Positions 18,530 to 27,608 of a DNA stretch of 64,000 nt are shown here, piece by piece. Source of the stretch: Pedobacter panaciterrae (lineage in GTDB: Bacteria > Bacteroidota > Bacteroidia > Sphingobacteriales > Sphingobacteriaceae); assembly GCF_001636695.1 (NCBI RefSeq), contig NZ_LGEL01000021.1, positions 1 through 64,000 on the forward strand. Direction: 5' to 3'. The notes under the pieces were generated by a model. It ran no database searches, was not told where the DNA came from, and saw only the letters and a program-made list of their open reading frames with translations. Each line of letters begins with the position of its first letter. Positions within the stretch are counted from its first letter, which is position 1. The translations under genes and the position numbers were made by a program.

Positions 18530-19174
18530 TTAAGAGAAATCTTCAATTAAAAACACAAATAATTCTTTTGGCCCATGTGCGCCAAGAACCAGCGTTTTTT
18601 CGATATCTGCTGTTCTGCTTGGTCCTGTAATGGTGCTGATCATGGATGGAATTTGGCTCCCATATTTATCTTTAATGAGCTTAAAAGCATCTTTGAGGTC
18701 CATTACCAGTTGTCCTGTTCTGGCAATAACAATGTGATGATGCGGGAAGATACTAAGTCTGCGACCGGCTGCATTTTGGTTGGAAACCATCACTGATCCA
18801 TTACGGGCTATTAAGGCTTCGCACAGTGTGATTCCAACTTCGGCCATGTCAAAGTCTTTGTCTGTTTTATAAAAGGGGAATTCGTATTCGGCTAAGAGTT
18901 CCTGTAGTTCGGGCTCCCAGCAGTATATTTTACGCCAGTTAAAGCGTTCTGCAAGTTGAAGTATGTTTTCAATAAACTCTATTCCATTTTCACAGTAAAT
19001 GAAATTACCTGAGACGGCTGTAAGTTGTTCTGCAAATAATATCTCCGGATACTCTGTGTTTTCTTTGTATAGCGGGGTATCTTCTAGATTTGGATAAGGG
19101 TTGTCTCTTTTTTCAAGAAGCGCCTTCCTTATCTTTTTCAGCATTAACTCTTTGGAGGAAATATTTTCTTGCAT
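18530..19174 (-). CDS. LUD domain protein (LutC/YkgG-like)
   Basis: A 214-residue LUD-domain protein. The family includes LutC, a subunit of the iron-sulfur L-lactate dehydrogenase LutABC. Characteristic segments are VGITLCEALIARNGSVMVS, HHHIVIA and GPSRTADIEKTLVLGAHGP. No lutA or lutB is adjacent, so a role in lactate oxidation cannot be assumed. It sits 60 bases downstream of ftsH on the same strand, probably as the third gene of rsfS-ftsH-LUD. Confidence 0.88.
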   Translation of the reverse strand: MQENISSKELMLKKIRKALLEKRDNPYPNLEDTPLYKENTEYPEILFAEQLTAVSGNFIYCENGIEFIENILQLAERFNWRKIYCWEPELQELLAEYEFPFYKTDKDFDMAEVGITLCEALIARNGSVMVSNQNAAGRRLSIFPHHHIVIARTGQLVMDLKDAFKLIKDKYGSQIPSMISTITGPSRTADIEKTLVLGAHGPKELFVFLIEDFS

Positions 19175-19234
19175 AAAAAAAGGGATTTGCAGCCATTTCG
19201 CAATAACGAAATGGCTGCCCCATAAATATTGTAA

Positions 19235-21325
19235 TTAAGACTCTGTATTGGTTGGCGTGATAGAAGCTGCCGGATCTGAAGTTTCTCCAACACCTTCATG
19301 TAAAAGGCCTTCTGCTGCAGGTTTTTGATCACCTGTACCGTTTACAAATTCATCGTAAGTGGTACGGTTATCAAAAGGACGTTTTCCTAAGATTTCTTCT
19401 AAATCTGCCTGGAAAAGAATCTCTTTTTCTATTAGTTTCTGAGCAAGCTTTTCTAAGCCGTCTCTTTTATCTGTAAGCAATTGTTTAGTTCTGTCGTAAA
19501 CCTGAGAAATAAGGATACGTACTTCATGGTCAATCATTTCAGATGTTTTCTCTGAATACGGCTTGTTAAAGTTGTATTCATTTTGAGGGTCATGGAATGA
19601 AACGTTACCAATAGTGCTGTTCATACCGTAAATCGTTACCATTGCGTATGAAAGCTTGGTAATTCTTTCCAGGTCATTTTGAGCTCCTGTAGAGATCTTG
19701 CCAAACACAATGTCTTCAGCTACTCTACCACCCATTGTCATACACATCCCGTCAGTTAATTGCTCTGTAGTATATAAGAACTGCTCTTTAGGTAGGTATT
19801 GTGCATACCCTAATGCCGCAACTCCACGAGGAACAATAGATACTTTTACAAGTGGATCTGCATGTTCCAGGAACCAGCCTGCAATTGCGTGACCAGCTTC
19901 GTGGTAAGCAACGATTCTTTTTTCTTCTGGTGAGATGATTTTGTTTTTCTTCTCTAAACCACCGATAACGCGGTCAATTGCATCCTGGAAATCTTGCATA
20001 TCAACGCTTTCTTTATTGCGACGGGCAGCGATAAGAGCAGCCTCATTACAAACGTTGGCAATCTCTGCTCCGGCAAAGCCCGGAGTTTGTGCAGAGAGTT
20101 TCTTGGCATCAACTTCCTGAGATGTTTTAATAGGGGTAAGGTGAACTTTAAAGATCTGTTCACGGCCAACCAAATCAGGTTTGTCGATGGAGATCTGTCT
20201 GTCAAACCTTCCTGGTCTTAACAGGGCTGTATCTAATACATCAGGTCTGTTGGTAGCGGCAAGAATAATGATACCAGAATCGGTACCGAAACCATCCATT
20301 TCAACCAATAGCTGATTTAGTGTGTTTTCACGCTCATCATTACCACCCATCATGCTGTTTTTACCACGGGCACGACCGATAGCATCAACCTCATCAATAA
20401 AGATGATACAAGGCGCTTTGTCTTTAGCCTGTTTAAACAAGTCACGAACACGCGATGCACCCACACCCACAAACATTTCTACGAAATCAGAACCTGAAAG
20501 TGAGAAGAAAGGAACTTGTGCTTCGCCTGCAACAGCTTTAGCTAATAAAGTTTTACCTGTACCTGGAGAGCCAACTAATAGTGCTCCTTTAGGGATTTTA
20601 CCGCCCAGATTGGTGTATTTCTTAGGGTTTTTAAGGAAATCTACAATTTCCATTACCTCTTGTTTCGCTTCTTCAAGACCTGCAACATCATTAAATGTTA
20701 CGTTTACCTGGCTTTCTTTGTCGAATAGGGTTGCTTTTGATTTTCCGATATTGAAAATCTGACCACCACCGCCACCTGCACCACCGCCCATACGACGCAT
20801 AATGAAGATCCAGAAGCCGATAAACAGTAGAACAGGGATTATTACAGTGAAGAACCAGGAGTTAAATGAACTTTGTCTGGTTTCTTTTTCTGCTAAGATC
20901 TGCTGATCTGGAGGAAGATCTTTCTGTGAATCTTTTAACTGGGTATCAAGGGCATCCATTGATCCGGCAGTAAAATAAGCTATAGGGCCGGTATTTGTTC
21001 CAAAATTGCTTTTGTTTTGATACTCTTTGTACTTAGCCTGATTTAGCCTGTCTTTTTTAATGTATACCTCAATTTTTACGAGATCTTCATGTTTATAGGC
21101 GACTAATCTTTGTACATCGCCCGGTAACAACATTTCCTTTTCAAAAACTCGGTAAGTAATTGGTTTGCTGGTATCGGCATTGAATAGGAACTGCAATAAT
21201 ATCAGTCCTAAAATAATAGCTGCATAAACCCAAAAAATATTGAATTTGGAACCTTTTTGAGGCTTCTTCGGAATATTTGGAATTCTCTTTATTAATTTGG
21301 GTTTTGTATTCGGGTTCTCTTTCAT
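19235..21325 (-). CDS. ftsH: ATP-dependent zinc metalloprotease FtsH
   Basis: FtsH is the membrane-bound AAA+ protease that degrades misfolded membrane proteins and regulators. The 696-residue protein has two membrane helices (about residues 26-46 and 158-178), a Walker A GSPGTGKT near residue 254, a Walker [12 protein letters not shown], the SRH region with TNRPDVLD and RPGRFDRQ, and the zinc site HEAGH near residue 477. Residues 50-155 form a periplasmic domain. rsfS lies 30 bases upstream and the LUD gene downstream. Confidence 0.97.
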   Translation of the reverse strand: MKENPNTKPKLIKRIPNIPKKPQKGSKFNIFWVYAAIILGLILLQFLFNADTSKPITYRVFEKEMLLPGDVQRLVAYKHEDLVKIEVYIKKDRLNQAKYKEYQNKSNFGTNTGPIAYFTAGSMDALDTQLKDSQKDLPPDQQILAEKETRQSSFNSWFFTVIIPVLLFIGFWIFIMRRMGGGAGGGGGQIFNIGKSKATLFDKESQVNVTFNDVAGLEEAKQEVMEIVDFLKNPKKYTNLGGKIPKGALLVGSPGTGKTLLAKAVAGEAQVPFFSLSGSDFVEMFVGVGASRVRDLFKQAKDKAPCIIFIDEVDAIGRARGKNSMMGGNDERENTLNQLLVEMDGFGTDSGIIILAATNRPDVLDTALLRPGRFDRQISIDKPDLVGREQIFKVHLTPIKTSQEVDAKKLSAQTPGFAGAEIANVCNEAALIAARRNKESVDMQDFQDAIDRVIGGLEKKNKIISPEEKRIVAYHEAGHAIAGWFLEHADPLVKVSIVPRGVAALGYAQYLPKEQFLYTTEQLTDGMCMTMGGRVAEDIVFGKISTGAQNDLERITKLSYAMVTIYGMNSTIGNVSFHDPQNEYNFNKPYSEKTSEMIDHEVRILISQVYDRTKQLLTDKRDGLEKLAQKLIEKEILFQADLEEILGKRPFDNRTTYDEFVNGTGDQKPAAEGLLHEGVGETSDPAASITPTNTES

Positions 21326-21355
21326 CGTTATATCAAAAAATGTGGAAGTAAATGA

Positions 21356-21730
21356 TTATGCGCTTTTATAGGAGGTTGCCTGGGCATCGCCCCATAGGTC
21401 TTCTATCCCATAAAAGTCTCGCTTTTCAGTTTTAAATATGTGTACTACAACATCAAAATAATCCAGGATTATCCATTCAGCAGCATCTTGTCCTTCTTTG
21501 CGCCACGGATTAGTTTGGGTGTTCTTATAGATTTCTTCTTCTACGCTGTCGGCAATGGCCTTAACCTGAGTGGCTGAATTAGCGCTGCAGATGATAAAGT
21601 AGTCAGAAACGGAACTGTTAAGATCTCTTAGGTCCAGGCGGACAATATCATTGCCTTTTTTTTCCTGTATGCCGTGTACGGCTATTTCTGAGAGGTATGT
21701 AGAAAGGTTTACAATTTTCTTTTTTACCAT
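21356..21730 (-). CDS. rsfS: Ribosome silencing factor RsfS
   Basis: RsfS binds ribosomal protein L14 and blocks subunit joining when nutrients are limited. The 124-residue protein shows the family core: LDLRDLNSSVSDYFIICSA, NPWRKEGQDAAEWIILDYFD and VVVHIFKTEKRDFYGIEDLW. It leads the rsfS-ftsH-LUD operon and is divergent from birA, from which it is separated by only 41 bases. Confidence 0.95.
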   Translation of the reverse strand: MVKKKIVNLSTYLSEIAVHGIQEKKGNDIVRLDLRDLNSSVSDYFIICSANSATQVKAIADSVEEEIYKNTQTNPWRKEGQDAAEWIILDYFDVVVHIFKTEKRDFYGIEDLWGDAQATSYKSA

Positions 21731-21740
21731 TAAAATGTTT

Positions 21741-21761
21741 TAATTTTGATAAACAAATATA
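21741..21761. promoter_or_regulatory. Divergent -7 boxes of birA and rsfS
   Basis: TAATTTTG at 21741-21748 on the plus strand (23 nt before birA) and TATATTTG at 21754-21761 on the minus strand (23 nt before rsfS) both match TAnnTTTG. They sit head to head within 21 bases, so polymerases would probably exclude each other. Confidence 0.45.
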
Positions 21762-21771
21762 CAATCAACAC

Positions 21772-22548
21772 TTGCAAAATAACACTTTTTCAACATTATT
21801 TGTTGGTCAAAATCTTATCAGATTATCAGCGGTTGATTCTACTAATAACTTTTTGAAGATGATGGTGTCAAAATCCGAGCCATTACCGGAAGGAACTGTT
21901 ATTATGGCAGATAACCAATTTGCGGGTAGAGGACAACAGGAAAACACCTGGTATAGTGAGCCTGGATTAAACCTTACTTTCAGTGTATTTCTAAAACCGG
22001 CATTTCTACCCATAAATAAGCAATTTATGCTAAATATAGCGGTTAGTAATGGCATTAACAAGGCTTTAAGGCACTTTGTGAAGGATGGTATAACGGTTAA
22101 ATGGCCTAATGATATCTATTATAATGACAGTAAAATCGGAGGCGTTCTGATAGAAAACAGCATCTCTGGCAATAGTTTTAAAACCAGCATTGTTGGCATA
22201 GGAATGAACGTTAACCAGCAAAAATTTGATGCTGAGAAGACTAAAGTAGCAACATCGTTATATGAAATTTTACAGCACGATGTTAATTTAATTAAGCTAT
22301 TAGCAGAAATTTGTAGTCATATTGAAAGTGAGTACCTGAAATTGAAAGCAGGAAATTACAATAGCCTGATGAAAGATTACATCGAAAACCTGTACAGATT
22401 TAATAAACCAGGGTTTTACAGACAGAATGGCGAGGTTTTTGAAGCTTCAATAACCAGAGTTACCGAATCGGGACAATTGGTTCTTTTAACCTCTGGTAAC
22501 GAAAGAATGTATAACTTTAAAGAGGTAGAATTTTTAAAGAATAACTAA
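21772..22548 (+). CDS. birA: Biotin--[acetyl-CoA-carboxylase] ligase BirA
   Basis: BirA activates biotin with ATP and attaches it to biotin carboxyl carrier protein. The 258-residue protein lacks the N-terminal DNA-binding domain of E. coli BirA, so it is a group I ligase without repressor function. Visible motifs are the SAVDSTNNF start of the catalytic domain, GRGQQENTW in the biotin/ATP loop, and VKWPNDIYYNDSKIGGVLIE. The start must be TTG at 21772, or another non-ATG codon: no in-frame ATG is available before the essential DSTN motif. Confidence 0.93.
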   Translation: MQNNTFSTLFVGQNLIRLSAVDSTNNFLKMMVSKSEPLPEGTVIMADNQFAGRGQQENTWYSEPGLNLTFSVFLKPAFLPINKQFMLNIAVSNGINKALRHFVKDGITVKWPNDIYYNDSKIGGVLIENSISGNSFKTSIVGIGMNVNQQKFDAEKTKVATSLYEILQHDVNLIKLLAEICSHIESEYLKLKAGNYNSLMKDYIENLYRFNKPGFYRQNGEVFEASITRVTESGQLVLLTSGNERMYNFKEVEFLKNN

Positions 22549-22573
22549 CATAAAATTAAAAAAACAATTGCAG

Positions 22574-23023
22574 ATGAAAAGAATAAGTTTGGTATTAACA
22601 TTAGTCTTATTTACAGTTCTAGGGGCAGTAGCTCAAATTGAAAAACCTGTAACATGGGCTTACGCAGCTAAGAAGATCAGCAAAACAGAAGCAGTACTTT
22701 ATATTAAAGCGAATATTGAAGAAGGCTGGCATATTTATTCTCAAAATCTAAAACCAGGAGGACCAAGTAAAACTACATTTACTTTTAGCCCTTCGGCGGA
22801 TTATGCGCTTAACGGAAAAACTACGGAGCCTAAGCCAATAAATTATTATGATGAGAATTTTAAAATGAACGTTAGCTATTTTGGTAATGGAGTAACATTT
22901 CAGCAGAAAATTAAATTAAACAAAGGCGCAACTACTGTTAAAGGAAAAGTAGAGTTTATGGTATGTAATGATAAACAGTGTTTGCCTCCTGAAGAGGTAA
23001 GCTTTAGCATTCCGGTAAAGTAA
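22574..23023 (+). CDS. Secreted DsbD-alpha-like domain protein
   Basis: A 149-residue protein with a signal peptide (cleaved near AVAQ, residue 20) and a single domain resembling the N-terminal periplasmic domain of DsbD. A candidate cysteine pair lies in VCNDKQCLPPEE near the C-terminus. The start at 22574 is an ATG. It ends about 210 bases before the DsbD membrane-thioredoxin gene, so the DsbD functions appear split between two genes, with a terminator between them. Confidence 0.85.
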   Translation: MKRISLVLTLVLFTVLGAVAQIEKPVTWAYAAKKISKTEAVLYIKANIEEGWHIYSQNLKPGGPSKTTFTFSPSADYALNGKTTEPKPINYYDENFKMNVSYFGNGVTFQQKIKLNKGATTVKGKVEFMVCNDKQCLPPEEVSFSIPVK

Positions 23024-23041
23024 GCCATTTATAGATATGGG

Positions 23042-23076
23042 AAGGGTGTTTTGAATTTTCAGAGCACCCTTTTTTT
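23042..23076 (+). terminator. Intrinsic terminator after the DsbD-alpha gene
   Basis: A 7-bp stem AAGGGTG / CACCCTT (23042-23048 with 23065-23071) is followed by a T-run. Confidence 0.7.
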
Positions 23077-23233
23077 GTTTAAAGGGCTTTAAGAGATTAT
23101 TAGCTCATGGTAAAATTAACGCTTAGGAGCTACAACACAGTCTTTAAATAAAAAATTATAAGTAATTTCACGCCCTCATCATGGAAATGAATGTAATGGC
23201 GGGGTTTTTCATGGGATTAAACAGGTAATAGGA

Positions 23234-24958
23234 ATGCGGATGAAAAAAACACTTTTAATACTGAGCTTGTTCTTTATTTTTATTGTAACAATAACGGGGC
23301 ATGGATTTGCCGCAACTCAGACTCAGGATTCGACCGGAACAGATGATCTGGTATTTACTGAGGTTGGATCTGCTCAGGATAGTGCAGCAAACAAGATTGT
23401 AAAGGATACGGTTAAAAATGATACTGTAGCGCAAGTTGCTGCGGTGGAAAAATTACAGGATAAGACGGTAACAGCTTCTTCAGTTGACGATGCTGAACAT
23501 AAGAAAACACTTTGGCAAACTTTTATTGCCGGTCTTGTAGGTGGGTTCCTGGCCTTTTTAATGCCTTGTATTTTCCCAATGGTGCCACTTACTATTAGTT
23601 ACTTTACCAAAAGAGCCGGCAGTAAGAATAAGGGGATTGGTCAGGCTATTATTTATGGACTCTCTATTATTGTTATTTATGTTGCATTCGGGCTTTTAAT
23701 TACAGTTCTATTTGGATCAGCAGGTTTAAATGCCTTGAGTAGCAGCGGACTGTTTAATTTCTTCTTCTTTATTTTACTCGTGGTTTTTGCTATGTCCTTT
23801 TTTGGTGCATTCGAGATCACATTACCAAGTTCTTTCGTTAATAAAATTGATAATAAGGCTGATAACAGCAAGGGCTTAGGGGGCATCTTTTTTATGGCGG
23901 CTTCTCTTGCTTTGGTTTCCTTTTCGTGTACAGGGCCAATTATAGGGACCTTACTTGTAGATGCGAGCTCAAAAGGCGAGTTACTTGCGCCAGCCATTGG
24001 AATGTTTGGTTTCTCATTGGCACTGGCTCTTCCATTTACCTTGTCGGCAATCTTCCCGGGCTTTTTAAGCAGTATGCCTAAATCAGGTGGATGGTTAAAC
24101 AGTGTGAAGGTTTGCCTGGGTTTCCTTGAACTTGCTTTAGCGTTGAAATTCCTTTCTGCTGCCGATTTAGTTTGGCATTGGGAATGGTTCGACCGTGAGG
24201 TATTCCTGGTGCTGTGGATCGTGATTTTCTTCCTGATGGGGCTTTATTTATTAGGGAAGCTTAAATTTTCTCACGATAGTGACCTGCCGTATATTTCGGT
24301 ACCAAGGTTATTTCTTGCCATACTTTCGTTTGCCTTTGCCGTTTATATGGTGCCGGGTTTATGGGGTGCGCCGGTAAGTGTTTTAAGCGGACTGGCACCG
24401 CCAATGAATACGCAAGATTTTATTCTTAGTGGAAATGCAGCTTCGCACACCAAGGTAGATACCGAATTTCCTTCTAAAGTGAAATATGATGATGTATTTA
24501 AGAAGCCAATAGGTTTTACTCCATTTTTCGACCTGGAAGAAGGACTGGCATATGCCAAAAAGGTAAATAAACCGGTTATGATAGACTTTACAGGATGGTC
24601 ATGTGTTAATTGCCGAAAAATGGAAGATAATATCTGGATAGATGCTGAGGTAGGACGTATAATTAACGAATACGTATTGATACAGCTTTATGTGGATGAA
24701 CGTAAAATTAAAATGCCAAAGGAAAAAGTTCACTATTCGGAGATTCTGAGAACAACAACAGATGATCTGGGCAAGTGGAACGGTGATTTCCAGGCTACAA
24801 AATATGGATCTAACTCTCAGCCTTTCTATGTATTGGCGGGACATGATCTGATTCCCTTAGTTAAACCACAGGGGGCAATTTTTGATGCAAAAGAATATGC
24901 TGCATATTTACAAAGTGGTTTAGATAAATTCAAACAAGCTGAAAAACCAAATGAATAA
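23234..24958 (+). CDS. dsbD: Thiol:disulfide interchange protein DsbD
   Basis: DsbD carries reducing power from cytoplasmic thioredoxin to periplasmic partners. The 574-residue protein has a signal peptide, a low-complexity linker to about residue 90, an eight-helix membrane domain with the redox cysteines in MPCIFPMVPLT and SFSCTGPIIG, and a C-terminal thioredoxin domain with CVNC in TGWSCVNCRKMED. The N-terminal alpha domain of E. coli DsbD is absent and is supplied by the separate gene upstream. ATGs at 23234 and 23240 are both possible. It overlaps pfkA by 8 bases. Confidence 0.93.
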   Translation: MRMKKTLLILSLFFIFIVTITGHGFAATQTQDSTGTDDLVFTEVGSAQDSAANKIVKDTVKNDTVAQVAAVEKLQDKTVTASSVDDAEHKKTLWQTFIAGLVGGFLAFLMPCIFPMVPLTISYFTKRAGSKNKGIGQAIIYGLSIIVIYVAFGLLITVLFGSAGLNALSSSGLFNFFFFILLVVFAMSFFGAFEITLPSSFVNKIDNKADNSKGLGGIFFMAASLALVSFSCTGPIIGTLLVDASSKGELLAPAIGMFGFSLALALPFTLSAIFPGFLSSMPKSGGWLNSVKVCLGFLELALALKFLSAADLVWHWEWFDREVFLVLWIVIFFLMGLYLLGKLKFSHDSDLPYISVPRLFLAILSFAFAVYMVPGLWGAPVSVLSGLAPPMNTQDFILSGNAASHTKVDTEFPSKVKYDDVFKKPIGFTPFFDLEEGLAYAKKVNKPVMIDFTGWSCVNCRKMEDNIWIDAEVGRIINEYVLIQLYVDERKIKMPKEKVHYSEILRTTTDDLGKWNGDFQATKYGSNSQPFYVLAGHDLIPLVKPQGAIFDAKEYAAYLQSGLDKFKQAEKPNE

Positions 24959-25934
24959 GATTAAAAACATAGGTGTATTAACATCTGGAGGCGATGCTCC
25001 CGGAATGAACGCTGCAATAAGAGCAGTAGTAAGGGCAGCAATTTACTACGATTTACAGGTTACTGGTATTTTAAGAGGCTACGAAGGACTGGTGAACGGC
25101 GACTTTATTGAGATGGACCGTAAGTCGGTAGCAAATATCATTCAACGTGGCGGAACTATTTTGAAAACGGCAAGGAGTGATTCATTCCGGACCAAAGAAG
25201 GAAGAGAACAAGCATACAGTCAACTAAAGAAAAATAACATAGATGCATTAATTGTTATTGGAGGTGATGGTACTTTTACAGGAGCAGATTTATTTACTCA
25301 CGAATTTGATTTCCCTGTAATAGGTTTGCCTGGAACTATCGATAATGATCTTGAAGGAACTGATTTTACCATAGGCTACGATACCGCAATTAATACGGTT
25401 ATTAATGCTGTAGATAAAATCAGAGATACCGCAGAATCTCATGATCGTTTGTTTATTGTTGAAGTTATGGGTCGTGACTCTGGCCTTATTGCTTTAAGAA
25501 GTGGAATAGGTGTAGGAGCTGAAGCGATTATGATACCTGAAGCAAATATGGGTATTGATGGTTTGGTAACCAGACTTGAAACCGGACGTAAGGATAAGGC
25601 ATCAAAAATAATTATTGTTGCTGAAGGTGATGAGATTGGAGGTGGCTTTAATGTTGGTGAGGTTCTGAAAAAGAAATTTCCGGCATATGATATCAGGGTA
25701 TCTGTATTAGGGCATATTCAGCGTGGTGGCAAGCCGAGCTGCATGGATAGAGTATTGGCTAGTCGTTTGGGTGTGGTTGCTGTAGAGGGGTTGTTAGCTG
25801 GTCAGACAGGGGTGATGGTTGGGCAAAAGAATAAGGAGATTGTCTTTACTCCATTTAACCATGCAATAAAGCATATTGATGCAAAAGAAATTAGTCCTGC
25901 CTGGTTAAAGCTGGTAGAGATTTTATCATTATAA
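24951..25934 (+). CDS. pfkA: ATP-dependent 6-phosphofructokinase
   Basis: PfkA phosphorylates fructose 6-phosphate, the committed step of glycolysis. The 327-residue protein has the ATP-binding TSGGDAPGMNAAIR at the N-terminus, GGDGTFTGA, the catalytic PGTIDNDLEGTDFTIGYDT, and MGRDSGLIAL. A glycine after GGDG is consistent with ATP rather than pyrophosphate as donor. It begins within the end of dsbD, so its translation may be coupled to a functionally unrelated gene. A terminator follows directly. Confidence 0.97.
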   Translation: MNKIKNIGVLTSGGDAPGMNAAIRAVVRAAIYYDLQVTGILRGYEGLVNGDFIEMDRKSVANIIQRGGTILKTARSDSFRTKEGREQAYSQLKKNNIDALIVIGGDGTFTGADLFTHEFDFPVIGLPGTIDNDLEGTDFTIGYDTAINTVINAVDKIRDTAESHDRLFIVEVMGRDSGLIALRSGIGVGAEAIMIPEANMGIDGLVTRLETGRKDKASKIIIVAEGDEIGGGFNVGEVLKKKFPAYDIRVSVLGHIQRGGKPSCMDRVLASRLGVVAVEGLLAGQTGVMVGQKNKEIVFTPFNHAIKHIDAKEISPAWLKLVEILSL

Positions 25935-25939
25935 TATAA

Positions 25940-25968
25940 CGAAGGCCCTAAATTTTTTAGGGCCTTCG
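25940..25968. terminator. Terminator shared by pfkA and the YbjQ gene
   Basis: A perfect 11-bp stem CGAAGGCCCTA / TAGGGCCTTCG has an 8-base loop. It sits in the 39-base gap between these convergent genes. Confidence 0.8.
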
Positions 25969-25973
25969 CTTTG

Positions 25974-26294
25974 TTATTCTATTACTACTGCTGTTCCTGT
26001 TGCGGCAACCATTAACATACTGCCTCCGCTGCCCACTGTTTCATAGTCTAAATCTACTCCGATTATGGCGTTGGCACCCATGGCTGCTGCATATTGCTGC
26101 ATTTCATTAATTGCTGTGTTTTTGCCTTCTCTTAGCACTTGTTCATACGATCCTGATCTTCCTCCAACGATGTCTCGTATTCCGGCAAACAGGTCTTTAA
26201 AAATATTGGCACCAATAATGGTTTCGCCGCTTACAAGGCCTATGTATTTAACTACTTTTTTGCCTTCTACTGAATTGGTTGTTGTAATTAACAT
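25974..26294 (-). CDS. YbjQ/UPF0145 family protein
   Basis: A 106-residue protein of the YbjQ/UPF0145 heavy-metal-binding-domain-like family, a pentameric beta-rich fold with no known biochemical function. Characteristic stretches are VSGETIIGANIFKDLFAGI, RDIVGGRSGSYEQVL and AAAMGANAIIGVDLDYE. Length is normal. It lies downstream of the deoxynucleotidase gene on the same strand with a 42-base gap. Confidence 0.9.
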   Translation of the reverse strand: MLITTTNSVEGKKVVKYIGLVSGETIIGANIFKDLFAGIRDIVGGRSGSYEQVLREGKNTAINEMQQYAAAMGANAIIGVDLDYETVGSGGSMLMVAATGTAVVIE

Positions 26295-26336
26295 CTTTCA
26301 ATTGGTTTTAGGTTTGATGATGAATTTAAAGATTTG

Positions 26337-26855
26337 TTACAGTAATTTATCCAAAACCTGCTGCCAGGTATCTACGCGCTCGTAATCTTTTAGTAGAAGG
26401 TTATGTGGCGAAGAGAAGAGTAATTTACGGCCCTTAAAGCCTATAAAGTTTTTAGCTCTGTCGTCAATCATTACATCTACATCCACAATTTTATCTCCAC
26501 AGAACATGATGTTTCTCCAGGTAATAAACGGGAAGTGTTCTCCAAGCCAGTCAAGTTTATCTTCAAGGGAGTTTCTGAATTCCGTTGCTGCAGAAACGAT
26601 ATATACATCGTGGTGTTCCTGCAGTTTTTTTACTGCGTCTACACTGCCCTCAATTAGTGGTAAGTCTCTGAAAAAGCCTTTTTCATTAATGTAGTCGAAC
26701 CATTTGTTGTTAATATGTTCTGGCATATGATGGTAAACTTCATTTCCCGGTTCAATTATTAAATCAAGGGGGATTCCATAATCCCGGTTATATAGATGTA
26801 TAAATTTGTGTATCGGATCGGCTAATACCTCGTCCATGTCTATGGCTATTCTCAT
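26337..26855 (-). CDS. 5'(3')-deoxyribonucleotidase-like HAD phosphatase
   Basis: A 172-residue HAD-superfamily phosphatase of the NT5C type, which removes phosphate from pyrimidine deoxynucleotides. The nucleophile motif is IDMDEVLAD at the N-terminus, motif II is VSAATEFRNS, and the C-terminal acidic motif is VDVMIDDRAKNF. Substrate specificity cannot be assigned more narrowly from sequence. It is divergent from rpsP. Confidence 0.88.
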   Translation of the reverse strand: MRIAIDMDEVLADPIHKFIHLYNRDYGIPLDLIIEPGNEVYHHMPEHINNKWFDYINEKGFFRDLPLIEGSVDAVKKLQEHHDVYIVSAATEFRNSLEDKLDWLGEHFPFITWRNIMFCGDKIVDVDVMIDDRAKNFIGFKGRKLLFSSPHNLLLKDYERVDTWQQVLDKLL

Positions 26856-26927
26856 TTGTAAGTCGTTTGTTCCAAATATCTTTAATTGGGAAGACAGTTA
26901 TGTTAAATGAATTTAAAATTATTGCAT

Positions 26928-26959
26928 CTTGTTAATCATTAGTATTTTACTTACTTTTG
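26928..26959 (+). promoter_or_regulatory. Candidate rpsP promoter
   Basis: CTTG at 26928-26931 and TACTTTTG at 26952-26959, 20 bases apart, match the Bacteroidota pattern TTTG-N19-TAnnTTTG with one mismatch. The leader to the ATG would be about 50 nt. Confidence 0.6.
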
Positions 26960-26963
26960 CAAC

Positions 26964-27003
26964 CCCGCAAGCACGAAGCTCCGGGAACTATGTTGAATAC
27001 ATA
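26964..27003 (+). promoter_or_regulatory. Candidate structured leader of rpsP
   Basis: Two small helices can form in the leader: an outer CCCG/CGGG (26964-26967 with 26982-26985) enclosing AGC/GCT (26970-26972 with 26978-26980), then TATGT/ACATA (26989-26993 with 26999-27003). A leader bound by S16 is plausible; S16 leaders have been proposed in Flavobacteria. Confidence 0.35.
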
Positions 27004-27016
27004 AACTAAAAAAGAA

Positions 27017-27589
27017 ATGGCAACTAAAATCAGATTGCAAAGATTCGGTAAAAAAGGTAAACCTTTTTTCCACGTTGTGGTAGCGGATTCCCGTTCACCA
27101 AGAGATGGTAAATTCATTGAGCGTTTAGGTTCATACAACCCAAACACCAATCCAGCTACTATCGACCTTAACTTTGACAAAACTTTAGACTGGGTAAACA
27201 AAGGTGCTGAACCTACGGATACTTGTCGTGCTATCCTTTCTTACAAAGGTGTTTTATACAAAAAACACTTAGAAGGTGGTGTTAAAAAAGGTGCGTTAAC
27301 TGCAGAACAAGCGGAAGCTAAATTTGCTGAGTGGTTAAGTGCTAAAGACGGTAAAATTGAAGGTAAAAAAGACAGCTTAACTAAATCTAAAGATGAAGTT
27401 AGAAAAGCTGCTCTAGCTGCTGAAGCTAAGAAAAATGCTGACCGTGCTGCTGCCCTTGCAATTAAAAATGCACCGGTAGAAGAGGTTGTGGAAGAAGAAG
27501 TTGTTGAAGAAGCTCCAGTAGCTGAAGCTGCAACTGAAGAAACTCCTGCAGCAGAAGCTACAGAAGAAAGCAAAGAAGAAGAAGCATAA
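27017..27589 (+). CDS. rpsP: 30S ribosomal protein S16
   Basis: S16 is an early-assembling 30S protein. Residues 1-85 hold the standard domain ([19 protein letters not shown], then [12 protein letters not shown]). Residues 86-190 are an extension about as long again: a Lys/Ala-rich helical part followed by a Glu/Ala/Pro-rich acidic tail ([18 protein letters not shown]). E. coli S16 is about 82 residues; such tails are common in Bacteroidota. A terminator follows immediately, which separates it from rimM-trmD. Confidence 0.98.
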   Translation: MATKIRLQRFGKKGKPFFHVVVADSRSPRDGKFIERLGSYNPNTNPATIDLNFDKTLDWVNKGAEPTDTCRAILSYKGVLYKKHLEGGVKKGALTAEQAEAKFAEWLSAKDGKIEGKKDSLTKSKDEVRKAALAAEAKKNADRAAALAIKNAPVEEVVEEEVVEEAPVAEAATEETPAAEATEESKEEEA

Positions 27590-27608
27590 TATTTTTGTTA
27601 TTCTGAAT

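Noticed and set aside
23677-23997. Minus-strand frame of 106 codons inside dsbD
   Set aside because: Antisense shadow of a membrane-protein gene; no independent signal.
27241-27573. Minus-strand Ser/Ala-rich frame inside rpsP
   Set aside because: It is the complement of the Glu/Ala-rich S16 tail and reflects its codon bias only.
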